From Nevskia sp. (lineage in GTDB: Bacteria; Pseudomonadota; Gammaproteobacteria; Nevskiales; Nevskiaceae): DNA of 64,000 nucleotides. The notes under the pieces were generated by a model. That model searched no databases and was not told the DNA's origin. It saw only the letters and a list, made by a program, of their open reading frames with translations. The stretch is taken from the NCBI GenBank assembly GCA_023229645.1, contig JALNYU010000001.1, positions 186,001-250,000 on the forward strand. The letters are read 5' to 3'. Positions 25,801-35,158 of the stretch are shown piece after piece. Numbering within the stretch: the stretch's first letter is position 1; every line of letters starts with the position of its first letter. The position numbers and the translations under genes are program-made.

Positions 25801-27838
25801 TGACGTCGCCAAGCGGGTCTGACATTGTTGCCAACTGCCCAAGCGCGTCATAGCTCATGTACGCCTTCGGAAGGCCGAATGCGGTGACGCTGGTGATCTC
25901 ACCTTTTGCGCCGTAGGCCATGCGCATGGCTTCGGTGCCGTTGACGCTCATCGCCAACGGCTTGTCGATAATCCACTTATTTAAATCGGTGTAGTACGTC
26001 AGCGTTGTGGTTTTGGCGGGGCCGCCAGCGCTATTAGACTCAACCATTTGGCCGGGCATATCGAAGCCATCGAACTGCGACCACGTTGTTGTGTAGGTTG
26101 TCCCGTCCTGGGTTATATCGCGGCGGGTTAGGTTGGCTTTGAAGTAGGCGGCATAGCTGGGGTTACGGTAATAATAGGATGGGGGAGTAAAAATTCCATC
26201 TCCACCACTGGGTGAGAAGCCATAGTAATGCCCTAGCGCATACGTGCTGTCCGTGCGACGAACTAGAGTGCCCGATGGCGAAGCCGTTGCTTCGCTAAGA
26301 ATCTGCCCTTCCGAATAATTGCGGTGGGCATCCGCTGTGATTTTAGTCGTCGAGCCATCGGGGTTAGTGATCGTTAAAACCTTTGCGGCCGGTGCGAGTC
26401 CATGCGTCACCCCATAGTAGTTCGACGGTTGCGTATAGGAAAAATTCCAGGTTGAGGTTGGCATCCCAGAGCCACTATAGGTTTTTGATTGGAGGGCAAA
26501 GGAACTAAAATCAATGTCGCCGCCACAGGAACCAATTCCTGCCCAATACCCTTCATGGCCATTTTCGACGCTGATGCGGCCATTCGTCAGCCCTCGAAAG
26601 CTGTATTGCGCTGTAAGCCCAAATGGGGTCGTTATCGAACCCAGAGCAGACACCCCGACGATACATGATGATGTTCTGCCTCCTGGGGGAAGAGCGGCGT
26701 CATCCATGTTGTAACGCCAGGTGCTGCCATCAGGCCGGGTTACCGTGCGTAGAACAGTGCGCGGCGCGTTAGCGTAGTGAATATGGTTTTCGTAGCTGTA
26801 GGTCCAGGTGCGAGGCGGCGAAAGTGTCCCGCCTGCAGTGACGGATGTAATGTAATTGGGATTGGTGGATCCGTAGGCAAATTGAACGTAGCGACCGTCG
26901 CTCGCTGTGATTGAGGCCAGACGACCCGAAGCATCATAGTTATAGTTGACGGCGTTGCCATAGACATCGACAACCTTGGTTGCGACAACAGAAAAACGCG
27001 TGATAGGAATCGAACTGCCGTAGTCGTTAACGATGGCTGGATCGGCAAAATCGTTTTCGCCGGTCAATCGGTCGAAATAATAGGTCGTGCCATCCGGCGC
27101 AGTGCCAACAAAGCTTTCGCCGATGACTTGGCCCTGCGCGTTTTTCAAGTTTGTGCCGCAGCTAATCCGCCAATTGCTCTTGGTTAGATAGGGGCTGTTT
27201 CCCGATGCGTTCGGCGCCGGGTCGTGACTATTCGCAGGGATCGGCGTGTAGCCTTCTCGATTCAGAATCAATTCATCTGTCGCCCCAGGCATCGCGAGAT
27301 GGTACCCGGAGGACAGCCCCAGTGCTGACACACTCGCGCTGTTTTCGACGGGAGACGTGAAAATATTAAATACTTCGGGTAAACCTGCCGAGCAGCTATT
27401 GGTTTGCCAATTGTCGTAATGAGGCCGGCTCGGATATCCACCGCCGACGTCTTGAAGAGCAGGGGCTCCATCTGTTGGCGGAATTGTCACCCAAATCCGA
27501 GGCACTTCGAGTTGCCAGTCGTCAAAGCGGTTGAGCGGTAGTGTAGAACCGCTGCCGAAGGTCTGCTGGTTACCCAGTACAAGTCGCCGGGACACCGCGA
27601 TAGAAGGCCCGGTGCCGGGTAGCGAGAGATCGGTCTGGCGAAATTCGAGTGCGCCAGTGTACATACTGAACTGCTCGCCGAGATCGGCACCAACCTTGCC
27701 AGGCACGTCGTCATGTGCCATCGCCATTTCGGTTTTGTACGGCCCGTCGACGCTCTGCGCGAAGGCGCTTGCCGAGAGAACGAAAGACAATACGAGCCCG
27801 AGCAGCCGGAGTCTCCGGCTGTTGATTTTATGGTTCAA
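22850..27838 (-). CDS. RHS/YD-repeat protein with C-terminal HEXXH (zincin-like) domain
   Basis: The protein has about 1662 residues. A Sec signal peptide (MNHKINSRRLRLLG to SAFAQS) is followed by an N-terminal domain, many YD repeats and the RHS core end GRFMSIDPIGFTG...YIDPTG. After the core come about 188 residues of variable C-terminus with AHEARHEVDY (His1586, His1590) and a following ELNAY, the pattern of a zinc metallopeptidase. A Pro/Ala-rich linker (about 24080-24220) interrupts the repeat region. The start is taken as a TTG at 27838 after AGGGG, because the signal peptide begins there; the open frame runs further upstream without protein-like sequence. No PAAR or VgrG is nearby. A small secreted gene overlaps its stop. 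Confidence 0.82.
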   Translation of the reverse strand: MNHKINSRRLRLLGLVLSFVLSASAFAQSVDGPYKTEMAMAHDDVPGKVGADLGEQFSMYTGALEFRQTDLSLPGTGPSIAVSRRLVLGNQQTFGSGSTLPLNRFDDWQLEVPRIWVTIPPTDGAPALQDVGGGYPSRPHYDNWQTNSCSAGLPEVFNIFTSPVENSASVSALGLSSGYHLAMPGATDELILNREGYTPIPANSHDPAPNASGNSPYLTKSNWRISCGTNLKNAQGQVIGESFVGTAPDGTTYYFDRLTGENDFADPAIVNDYGSSIPITRFSVVATKVVDVYGNAVNYNYDASGRLASITASDGRYVQFAYGSTNPNYITSVTAGGTLSPPRTWTYSYENHIHYANAPRTVLRTVTRPDGSTWRYNMDDAALPPGGRTSSCIVGVSALGSITTPFGLTAQYSFRGLTNGRISVENGHEGYWAGIGSCGGDIDFSSFALQSKTYSGSGMPTSTWNFSYTQPSNYYGVTHGLAPAAKVLTITNPDGSTTKITADAHRNYSEGQILSEATASPSGTLVRRTDSTYALGHYYGFSPSGGDGIFTPPSYYYRNPSYAAYFKANLTRRDITQDGTTYTTTWSQFDGFDMPGQMVESNSAGGPAKTTTLTYYTDLNKWIIDKPLAMSVNGTEAMRMAYGAKGEITSVTAFGLPKAYMSYDALGQLATMSDPLGDVTTYSNYYRGTARTVRLPDATQMTMAVNDFGELTSMSNALGATWTMGRDGLGRITSMYFPSADTVAWAPEAMTYVQLTASELGIPVGSWRGRKIVGRHQQTMYFDAELRPVLVEDRDTTTGVARYQRMRYDYADRMTFTSYSSTDPNISSGTTISYDSLGRMVRMQATDGTVLESIAYLSGNRVQVTDASGNITTTTYQAFGAPDNKAATTIAAPEGQTTQINRDVFGKVTSATQGGLTQTWVYDSYQRLCKKIEPEGGATLNGFDAAGRMLWQARGQASTAACSSTAPAGAVTMNYDALSRPTLLHYPDATGDVRYTYDAVGNRLSVSNPTATWTYTYNKRNLLETQTANIAGDTRTFALLDSYDSLGNVISHQYPDALRVDYAPNAFGEPTQMLGYCCNNALTAVRVSGIQYHPNGTIANYSTGSGLTFSQTLNARQRPETLQLKNGASATLQSLTYGYSAAGDVTWILDGVDGADTVNNLTYDGLHRLKTANGIWGSYSYTYDGLNNLISRTGTNPLSYGYDTATNRLSSVAGLAAPPAAPAPPPAPAPAPSPAPSPNPKPIDPCSGFACTPPATTASFSNLSGATAVTQTVTTATRTYSYNSRGAMVSDGIRSFTLNANDQITSAAGATYAYDGNGKRIKTTKADGTTEYTLYDASGTLATHFLRSGAGVTTNYLQLGGKTIVEAANGVPTYLHADLLGSPRLATNTSGSTVWREHYGPYGEKLNGVNDKIGYTGHAYDAESQLTYAQARFYDPAIGRFMSIDPIGFTGSPFTFNRYSYGNNNPFAYIDPTGMYSCSGSEFECGTIDDFVSTISMALTTLDPKSDAFQKVSTVVNYLGTAGDKNGVTIKASSLPSRVLASADKNNTINVDVSQVSKFSSNYSKANPTMSPSDLKSATGAGAVAHEARHEVDYTKSGYPNTKQAEYRTELNAYRTQADVFQGLGFHTGLGYPGMTESEQDKAISNAAQVSTDARCAQGGPC

Positions 27839-28108
27839 GTTGCGCCCCTGAGTTGAGGCTGAAGAATAAACAACGCAGCCACAAAAATCTGTGAACTGAC
27901 GCACAGTTCGACAAAATTTATGTGCAGGGTCGATGCTCCTGTTATTCGAGTGACTGAGCCGGGCGCATTGAATTTGTCGGTATCTAGGTTGGCTGTAAGC
28001 CGACGTCGGTTCGAGATTTATATGGCGGCAGGGTTGGCAATGAAGTCCGCCAAGCCAGGGCATGTGGTTGGACGCGGCGAATAAAGTGAGATAGCGCTGG
28101 CAGACCGC

Positions 28109-29422
28109 TCAGCGGTCCGTACTTTCCGGCATCACGATGGTGAACGATTCGCTGTCGTCGTCGTACGTGAACAGCTCGGCGTAGCGGCCCCACATGGTTA
28201 GCGCGCGCAGGGTTTCTTCGGCGGCGTTGTCGCTGAGGTAGTCCTCTAGTTCTGATAAGAATCGAACGCGCGGCGCGCGGTGGCCGGGGCGTTCGTCGAG
28301 GACGTTGCGGATGTGGGCGGCGAGGGGGATGCGGGTGACGAGTTGCCGCGCGAAGCTGCGTTTGCGGGCTTGGGTGTCGGCTTCGGCGAATTCTTTGCCG
28401 ATGGTGGTGAGTTGAATGTCGCCAGCGGCGACTTCGGCGTAGCCGAGCATTTGGAGTGATTCGGCGATTGGGAAGAGTTCGTCGATGGCGAGTGAGAGTT
28501 CATCGGCCAGCAGTGGTAAGTCGGCGCGGCCGAGGAAGACATCGGAGGCCAGGGCTTCGATCAGGCCGGCGAGTAGATTGGTGGAGATATCCGGCAGCCG
28601 CTCGCCGATCGACAACACTGCGGCTGGCCTGCCGTAGGTGGAGGCGCGGGCGGTCATGCGGGCGTAGATTTCGTCGACGAGCTGGCGAAAGCGCGGGTCC
28701 AGGCGGTTGCGCGGGTGCTGGAACGGCACTTTGATTTCCGATACAACGCGGCCGGGGTTCGACGAAAACACCAGGATACGGTCGCACATGAACACCGCTT
28801 CTTCGATGTTGTGGGTGACCAAGAGCACCGATTGGATCGGCAATTTCTTTTCGGTCCAGAGGTCGAGGAAGTCAGTGCGCAGCGTTTCTGCGGTCAGCAC
28901 GTCGAGCGCTGAAAAGGGTTCGTCCATCAGCAGAATTGTTGGATCCGTTACCAGCGCGCGGGCAAAGCCGACGCGCTGGCGCATGCCGCCAGAAAGCTCG
29001 CGCGGGTAGGCGTTGGCGAAGCCATCGAGGCCGATGACATCAATCGCCTGAAGCGCGCGTTCGCGCATTTCTTTCGGCGCTGTGCCTTGGGCTTCGAGGC
29101 CGGCTTCGACGTTTTGCAGCACGGTGAGCCAGGGGAACAGCGCGAAGCTTTGGAACACCATTGCGATGCCTTCGGCCGGGCCGCGCAGCTTCTGGCCGCG
29201 GTAGATGACATCGCCGCCGCTGGCTTTGATCAGCCCGGCGACGATGCGCAGCAGCGTTGATTTGCCAGAGCCGGAGCGGCCGAGCAAGCCAACGATTTCG
29301 CCGCGGTGCAGGCGCAGGTCTACGGCTTCGAGCACGGTTAAGGCATCGCCGTTCGGGCGCTCGAACGAGCGGCGCACGGCGCGAACGTCGAGGACGGCGG
29401 TGGGATCGGAATTGCTAGTCAT
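28109..29422 (-). CDS. ABC transporter ATP-binding protein, NitT/TauT type with C-terminal extension
   Basis: The 437-residue protein has a typical ATPase domain (1-250): Walker A GRSGSGKST, Q-loop, signature LSGGMRQRVGFARAL and Walker B ILLMDEPFSALD. The remaining 180 residues form an AAA-associated C-terminal domain found in nitrate/sulfonate-type ATPases. It lies 19 bases after the permease gene and is co-transcribed with it. The substrate cannot be told, and no binding protein gene is adjacent. The inner ATG at 29422 was chosen because upstream codons read as low-complexity sequence. Confidence 0.85.
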   Translation of the reverse strand: MTSNSDPTAVLDVRAVRRSFERPNGDALTVLEAVDLRLHRGEIVGLLGRSGSGKSTLLRIVAGLIKASGGDVIYRGQKLRGPAEGIAMVFQSFALFPWLTVLQNVEAGLEAQGTAPKEMRERALQAIDVIGLDGFANAYPRELSGGMRQRVGFARALVTDPTILLMDEPFSALDVLTAETLRTDFLDLWTEKKLPIQSVLLVTHNIEEAVFMCDRILVFSSNPGRVVSEIKVPFQHPRNRLDPRFRQLVDEIYARMTARASTYGRPAAVLSIGERLPDISTNLLAGLIEALASDVFLGRADLPLLADELSLAIDELFPIAESLQMLGYAEVAAGDIQLTTIGKEFAEADTQARKRSFARQLVTRIPLAAHIRNVLDERPGHRAPRVRFLSELEDYLSDNAAEETLRALTMWGRYAELFTYDDDSESFTIVMPESTDR

Positions 29423-29441
29423 GCGCGCTCCGGGAGTTCGC

Positions 29442-31250
29442 CTATTCGGTGCCGGCGAGGCGTTCGGCGCCGCGGTATAGCGGTCGCCACAGCAAACGGT
29501 TGAAGCTGACAACAAACAACGACATCACGGCAACGCCGAGCACCACCCGCGGGTAGTCGCCAGCGCTGGTGGCTTCAGCGATGTAGCTGCCGAGGCCGTG
29601 CGCTTGCAGGCGGGTGTCGCCCCAGTTCACGAGTTCGGCGACGATGCTGGCGTTCCACGAGCCACCGGCGGCGGTCATCGCGCCGGTCACGTAATACGGC
29701 AGGATGCCGGGGATCATCGCGCGCTTCCACCACAGCCAGCCGCGTAGATGCAGATTAGCGGCGGCATCGCGCAAGTCGTGCGGGAATACGCTGGCGCCAG
29801 CGATGACGTTGAACAGGATGTACCACTGCGTGCCGAGTATCATCAGCGGGCTCAGCCAGATGTCCGGGTGCAGATGAAAGCGGACGATGACGTACACCGC
29901 GACCGGGAAAAACAAGTTCGCTGGAAACGCCGCCAAGAATTGCGCGACCGGCTGGGCGACGGCGGCCAAGCGCGGGTTCAAGCCGATTTTGACGCCGATC
30001 GGCACCCAGACCAGGCTGGCGACGGCAACGAGCACGACGACGCGTAGCATCGTCGCGCCGCCGAGCAGCAACACGCGCCCTAGCTCGCCAAAGCCGAGCG
30101 TATGGCCGATGAAGCGGATTGCGAGCCAGGCGCCGTAGAGCGCCAGCAGCGTCACCAGTCCATACCAAGCGATATCGACCGCCACCGGCGTCCACGCGGG
30201 CAAGGCGCGCTCGCTGCTGCGGGTGTCCCGCTGCGGCCCGCGCGGCACCAGCCGCTGCAACAGGGTAAGGCCGGTTTTGCTCAGCGCGGCAACCAAGCGC
30301 GAGCGCTGCAGCATGCGCAACACCCAGGATTCGGGTGCGACTTGCCCGGGTTCGTTGTCGGCGCGGAACTTCTCGCCCCAGGCGATTAATGGCCGGAACA
30401 GCAGCTGGTCGTAGAGCACGATGACAACCAGCATCGCGAGAATCGCCCAGCCGATTGCGGCGAGATTTCGGTCTTCGATTGCGGTGGCAACATAGCTGCC
30501 GATGCCGGGCAAGATGATCGATTGCTTGCCGACGGTGATGGCTTCTGACGCGACAACAAAAAACCAGCCGCCGGACATCGACATCATCATGTTCCAAATC
30601 AGCCCCGGCATTGCATACGGCAATTCCAGTTTTTTAAAACGCTGAAACGGCGTAAAGCGCAGGCTGCGCGTGGCTTCTACCAAATCCGGCGGCAAGGTGC
30701 GCAGGCTTTGGTAAACCGAGAACGTCATATTCCAGGCTTGGCTGGTGAAGATCGCGAAGATCGAGGCCAGCTCGGCGCCGAACACGCGGCCAGGGAAAAG
30801 ACCGAGGAAGAACGTAACGGTGAATGATAAGAAACCAAGAATCGGCACCGATTGGAGAATATCCAGTAGCGGCACCAGCACCCGTTCGGCGCGGGCGTTT
30901 TTCGCCGCGAGGCTGGCGTAGCCGATGCTGAACAAAAGCGACAACAGCATTGCCGCCAGCATCCGCAACGTGGTGCGCAGCGCGTAGTACGGCAGCGCGG
31001 TCGGCGCCAGGTCGACCGGCATCCGCTCCAGTTGCGATAACGGCGCGCCGAACTGCGACGTGGCGAGGACGATCGCCGCGAACGTGCCGATCAGCAACGC
31101 AAACGCGATGACATCCCAACGGCTCGGCAGGTTGCCGCGGGCAAAGCCGCGCACACTCAAGTACGGGTGTGCCAACAGCGCCCGCACCGGTGCCGCAGTG
31201 GCGATGCCACCGGCTCGACGTTCTTCGCGCAGCATTTCGTTTGGCTTCAT
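29442..31250 (-). CDS. ABC transporter permease, two fused permease domains
   Basis: The product of about 602 residues holds two BPD-type permease domains in tandem, each with six or so helices and an EAA-like loop (LVEATRSLRFTPFQRFKKLELP in the first; a DLRDAAANLHLRGWLWWKRAMIP region in the second). Such double permeases occur in NitT/TauT-like systems. The ATG at 31250 was chosen; GTG and TTG codons up to 31277 are also in frame. The ATPase gene follows by 19 bases. No periplasmic binding protein is encoded nearby. Confidence 0.83.
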   Translation of the reverse strand: MKPNEMLREERRAGGIATAAPVRALLAHPYLSVRGFARGNLPSRWDVIAFALLIGTFAAIVLATSQFGAPLSQLERMPVDLAPTALPYYALRTTLRMLAAMLLSLLFSIGYASLAAKNARAERVLVPLLDILQSVPILGFLSFTVTFFLGLFPGRVFGAELASIFAIFTSQAWNMTFSVYQSLRTLPPDLVEATRSLRFTPFQRFKKLELPYAMPGLIWNMMMSMSGGWFFVVASEAITVGKQSIILPGIGSYVATAIEDRNLAAIGWAILAMLVVIVLYDQLLFRPLIAWGEKFRADNEPGQVAPESWVLRMLQRSRLVAALSKTGLTLLQRLVPRGPQRDTRSSERALPAWTPVAVDIAWYGLVTLLALYGAWLAIRFIGHTLGFGELGRVLLLGGATMLRVVVLVAVASLVWVPIGVKIGLNPRLAAVAQPVAQFLAAFPANLFFPVAVYVIVRFHLHPDIWLSPLMILGTQWYILFNVIAGASVFPHDLRDAAANLHLRGWLWWKRAMIPGILPYYVTGAMTAAGGSWNASIVAELVNWGDTRLQAHGLGSYIAEATSAGDYPRVVLGVAVMSLFVVSFNRLLWRPLYRGAERLAGTE

Positions 31251-31402
31251 GCGCACCGCAGGGTCGGGCACCGGCAAGGGCGGCGGCGTGCCGCGGCTTA
31301 CGAGCGATCAGGGTTCAGGGAGGGACAACGCCGCCGATTGTAACGGCTGCGGCTTGCGCGCGGCTTAGTGGGCCGATAATGCTTTTGCGCTAGGTCGGGG
31401 CT

Positions 31403-32143
31403 TTACTCGAACCAGCGATAGAGCGCCTCGGCGATCAGCTGATGCCCGGCGCGGTTGGGATGATTGAACTGCGCCATGAAGCGCGGGAGGCCGCCATCGG
31501 CGGCGGCGCGCTGGAATATCTGCAGACTATCGATCAGACCCACGTGGTAGCGGGCGGCGAGTTGGCGGATTTGCGCGGCGTGTTGGTTCAGCGGATCGTT
31601 GGGATCATCCAGATTCGCGTTCAGATCTGGCGTCGGCGTGAGCAGAATGACTTTGATCTGCTGCGCCTGAGCGGCTTCGATCATCGTCATCCAGGCGGCG
31701 CGCGCCCGATCCAGGCCGATGGCGCGGTCGTTCAGCGCGTAGTCGATCGTCACCACGTCGGGCCGGTGCGCGAGTACATCACGCGTAAAGCGCTCAGCAC
31801 CCGCTTCGGCGTTTTCGCCGCCGATGCCGCTGACGATGATGTTGATCACTGCGTACGGATAGTGCTCGGCCAGCGCGATGCGGAGCAGGTTTGGATAGGC
31901 GTCAAGGCTGCGCGTGCGCGGCGTTTTGAAGTAGCCGGCCGGCACGCTATGGCCGTGACAGACGATGGTCACTGTGCGGTTCTGTGGCCACTGCGCGCGC
32001 AGCGCTTGTTTAATCTCGGCGAGATAGTGCGATTGCTCAAGGCCCGGCACGCCGCCGCCGGACCCGACACTAGAAACGCCGCTAGAAGCGCCGCAGGCCG
32101 CGAGTAGCGCGCCGATTAGCAACGCAGCAAGCCTAGCGGCCAT
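31403..32143 (-). CDS. SGNH/GDSL-type hydrolase, lipoprotein
   Basis: The 246-residue protein has a lipoprotein signal (LLIGALLAACG). It shows SGNH blocks: GHSVPAG for block I (His in place of the Asp of GDS), GIGGENAE for block II, YALND for block III and HPNRAGH for block V. It should be a membrane-anchored esterase or acylhydrolase on the outside of the inner membrane or in the outer membrane. It begins 18 bases after the ugd stop on the same strand. Substrate unknown. Confidence 0.78.
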   Translation of the reverse strand: MAARLAALLIGALLAACGASSGVSSVGSGGGVPGLEQSHYLAEIKQALRAQWPQNRTVTIVCHGHSVPAGYFKTPRTRSLDAYPNLLRIALAEHYPYAVINIIVSGIGGENAEAGAERFTRDVLAHRPDVVTIDYALNDRAIGLDRARAAWMTMIEAAQAQQIKVILLTPTPDLNANLDDPNDPLNQHAAQIRQLAARYHVGLIDSLQIFQRAAADGGLPRFMAQFNHPNRAGHQLIAEALYRWFE

Positions 32144-32161
32144 CGCATCGACCGCCGCGTA

Positions 32162-33481
32162 TTAAGGCCGGCCGACGCAGTCGTAGACAAAGCCTTCGCC
32201 GCGCACCCAGGCCGGGTCGTACATATTGCGGCCGTCAATGATCAGCGGCTGCTTCAGCAGCTTTTTCATCGCCGCGAGATTCGGACTTTGGAACACGCGC
32301 CATTCGGTGACGACAACCAAGGCATCGGCGCCGATCGGCGCTTCCATCGGCGTTTTCACCAGGGTGAGATCGGCGCGCTTGCCGTAGAGCTTTTCCATTT
32401 CGTGCATCGCGACGGGATCGTAAGCGCGCACGCTGCCGCCGTCGGCCCAGATCGCTTCGATCAAATTACGGCTGGGCGCTTCACGTAAATCATCGGTACG
32501 CGGCTTGAACGCCAGCCCCCAAACAGCGATTGTCTTGCCGCTAAGCGAACCCAAATGTTTTTTCAGTTTGGTGTGCAGCGTGGTTTTCTGGCGGTTGTTG
32601 ACCGCTTCCACCGCCTTCAAAATCTTGGCGTCGAAGTTGGCGTCGGCGGCGCTTTTCACCAGCGCTTTCACGTCTTTCGGAAAGCAGGAGCCGCCGTAGC
32701 CGGCGCCGGGGTAGATGAAGTGATAGCCGATGCGCGGATCAGCGCCGATGCCAACACGTACTTTTTCGATATCCGCGCCGATGGTCTCGGCCAGATTCGC
32801 CAGTTCGTTCATGAAGCTGATCTTTGTCGCCAACATCGCGTTCGCGGCGTATTTGGTCAGCTCGCTGGACTTCACGTCCATGACGATAACGCGGTCGTGA
32901 TTGCGGTTGAACGGCGCGTATAAGGCCTGCATCGCTTTCGAGGCGCGCAGCGTATCAGCGCCGACGATGATGCGGTCCGGCTTGTTGAAATCGCCGATGG
33001 CATCGCCTTCTTTCAGGAATTCCGGGTTCGACACTACGTCGTATTCGATCGCCGCGTTGCGTCCGGCGAGCGTTGTCCGCAGCATCTCGCGTACTTTGTC
33101 GGCCGTGCCGACCGGCACCGTCGACTTGCTGATGATGACGCGGTATTCGGTCATATGGGTGGCGATGGTCTTCGCCACTTCGAGCACGTATTGCAGATCG
33201 GCGGAGCCGTCTTCGTTCGGTGGCGTGCCAACGGCGATGAATTGATACTGGCCGTGCGCCACGCCTTCGGCGGCATCGGTTGTGAACCGCAGCCGGCCTT
33301 CGGCGGCGTTCTTGACCACCAATTCGCTCAGGCCCGGTTCGTAAATCGGCACTTCGCCCTGTTGTAAGCGTGCGATTTTGCCTTTGTCGATATCAACGCA
33401 AACAACGTCGTTGCCAACGTCCGCGAAGCAGGCGGCGGTGACAAGACCGACATAACCGGAACCAAAGATCGTGATATTCAA
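32162..33481 (-). CDS. ugd: UDP-glucose 6-dehydrogenase
   Basis: The 439-residue enzyme oxidises UDP-glucose to UDP-glucuronate with NAD+, for polysaccharide or lipid A modification. It shows the NAD motif IFGSGYVGLVTA at the N-terminus, NPEFLKEGDAI, and GGSCFPKDVKAL with the catalytic cysteine. Length fits the family only if the start is the TTG at 33481 (NITIFGSGYVG); the frame continues upstream but without homology. It is divergent from the patatin gene and followed by the SGNH lipoprotein. Confidence 0.93.
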   Translation of the reverse strand: MNITIFGSGYVGLVTAACFADVGNDVVCVDIDKGKIARLQQGEVPIYEPGLSELVVKNAAEGRLRFTTDAAEGVAHGQYQFIAVGTPPNEDGSADLQYVLEVAKTIATHMTEYRVIISKSTVPVGTADKVREMLRTTLAGRNAAIEYDVVSNPEFLKEGDAIGDFNKPDRIIVGADTLRASKAMQALYAPFNRNHDRVIVMDVKSSELTKYAANAMLATKISFMNELANLAETIGADIEKVRVGIGADPRIGYHFIYPGAGYGGSCFPKDVKALVKSAADANFDAKILKAVEAVNNRQKTTLHTKLKKHLGSLSGKTIAVWGLAFKPRTDDLREAPSRNLIEAIWADGGSVRAYDPVAMHEMEKLYGKRADLTLVKTPMEAPIGADALVVVTEWRVFQSPNLAAMKKLLKQPLIIDGRNMYDPAWVRGEGFVYDCVGRP

Positions 33482-33632
33482 TGCGCTGTGCTCTATCCGT
33501 GAAGGCTGGAATCGAAATTTTACCATCCGATGATTAACGCGATACGACGCGCGGCGTTGTCTGGCCGTTCGCCGGGTTGTCGCAGCCGCGCCGATCAGGG
33601 ACGATAGCCCATTGATCTTGATCGGAACACTT

Positions 33633-35114
33633 ATGTCACACCGTGCGCGTGAATGCCGCCTGGCGATGCGCAACGCCAGCACCTACGCCGCTTGGCACGA
33701 GGCGGCGCTGGCGCTGGATGTCGAAACCGGGCTCGAAGACTGGAAACACGAAGACGCCTCTGACGATTACGACTGGCGCCTGTTGCGCACGCGTTTAACG
33801 CAGATTCGCCGTTACCGGGAGCAGGGGCAGGTCGGCAAGCTGGTGCACCACCTACGCCAGGGCCTGCACTGGAATCTGGGCAATCTGGCGAATCCGCTGC
33901 TGTACAACCACGCGAATGTTGGCACTAAGAAGCTGATCGAGGATTACATCGCCGAAGTCGTAACGGCGCTGAATTTCGTCTGCGACGGGGATTCCCCCGA
34001 TCTCGACGCCGATGCCAAGCTGAAGTTTTTTAAAGACACCGCGGAGTCGTTCGGGCGCTCGGCTTTGATGCTGTCTGGCGGTGCGACGCTGGGCTTGTTT
34101 CACGTCGGCGTGGTCAAGGCACTGCTGCGCGAAGACCTGCTGCCGGAGGTCATTTCCGGCTCCAGCGCCGGCTCGATCGTCGCCGCCGTCGTCGGCACGC
34201 GTAAGCCGGATGAACTGGTGGATCTGCTCGACCCGCATAACGCCTATTACCACTTCTGGAAGCCGCTTTCGCCGGCCAAGATGTGGCAGCGTGGCGCGAT
34301 CATGGATCAGTCGCAGATCTTACAAGGCATCAGTCGTAATACCCGCGACTTAACGTTTGAAGAGAGCTATAAATTATCCGGCCGCATCGTCAATATCACG
34401 GTGTCGCCGGCCGGCAGCAACCAGTCGCCGCGGCTATTAAATTATCTGACGACGCCGTATTTGTATCTGCGCGAAGCGGTGCTGGCATCGTGCGCGGTGC
34501 CATTTCTGTTTCAGCCGGTACAGTTGATGACGCGCGACGAAAATGGCCGCCGCGTGCCCTACATGCCATCACTCCGCTGGACTGATGGATCGTTGAAGTC
34601 CGACTTGCCGACGCTGCGGCTGCGGCGGTTGCATAACGTGAATCACTTCATCGTCAGCCAGACCAATCCGCACGTGTTGCCGTTCCTACACTGGGCGCCG
34701 GAAGAGCAGGGCTTGGCCGCAACGCTGCGCGAATACGCCTATTCGACGCTGCGCAACTCGGCGCAGTACGCGCTTGGCGTGAGCCGCTTCAGTGTGCCGA
34801 TTGAAAGTGTGCGCCGTTATCTTGATCACGCTTCGTCGATACTCGATCAAGACTACCGCGGCAATATCACGATCTTGCCGCAGGTGACGCTATGGCGCTA
34901 TGCGCACGTTACGGCGAACCCGAAACTGGACGCCGTCGAGCGCTTCATCCGCGAAGGCGAGCGCGCCGCCTGGACGCGGATGACCGCGGTTCGCAACCAG
35001 ACGACGATTACGCTGACGCTAGACCGTTGCCAGCGCCGCCTCGAAGCCCAGGCGGCGTTATCGGTGCAGGCGGCGCCGGCGCAGCGACCGAAGCGACGGG
35101 CTAGGGCCCGTTAA
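33633..35114 (+). CDS. patatin-like phospholipase with DUF3336-type N-terminus
   Basis: The 493-residue protein has a helical N-terminal domain (about 1-140) like the DUF3336 region of triacylglycerol lipases. A patatin domain follows, with oxyanion loop LSGGATLGLFH, nucleophile GSSAGS and the second catalytic residue in WTDGS. It probably hydrolyses acyl esters of phospholipids or triacylglycerol. The ATG at 33633 starts the homologous sequence. Its stop lies inside the hairpin shared with valS. Confidence 0.87.
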   Translation: MSHRARECRLAMRNASTYAAWHEAALALDVETGLEDWKHEDASDDYDWRLLRTRLTQIRRYREQGQVGKLVHHLRQGLHWNLGNLANPLLYNHANVGTKKLIEDYIAEVVTALNFVCDGDSPDLDADAKLKFFKDTAESFGRSALMLSGGATLGLFHVGVVKALLREDLLPEVISGSSAGSIVAAVVGTRKPDELVDLLDPHNAYYHFWKPLSPAKMWQRGAIMDQSQILQGISRNTRDLTFEESYKLSGRIVNITVSPAGSNQSPRLLNYLTTPYLYLREAVLASCAVPFLFQPVQLMTRDENGRRVPYMPSLRWTDGSLKSDLPTLRLRRLHNVNHFIVSQTNPHVLPFLHWAPEEQGLAATLREYAYSTLRNSAQYALGVSRFSVPIESVRRYLDHASSILDQDYRGNITILPQVTLWRYAHVTANPKLDAVERFIREGERAAWTRMTAVRNQTTITLTLDRCQRRLEAQAALSVQAAPAQRPKRRARAR

Positions 35115-35158
35115 CGCTTATGCGATCGCAGCGACCGCATGAGCGTTAGCAGGCCCTA
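35102..35158. terminator. bidirectional hairpin between convergent patatin and valS genes
   Basis: TAGGGCC at 35102 pairs with GGCCCTA ending at 35157, and TTAACGCTTATGCG pairs with CGCATGAGCGTTAG, with an 11-base loop. The stem covers the patatin stop codon and touches the valS stop. There is no long T-run, but the stem is long and placed exactly between convergent genes. Confidence 0.7.

Noticed and set aside
29755..30597. A 280-codon minus-strand frame overlapping the double permease gene
   Set aside because: Alternate-frame shadow of the permease, Arg-rich and without hydrophobic segments.
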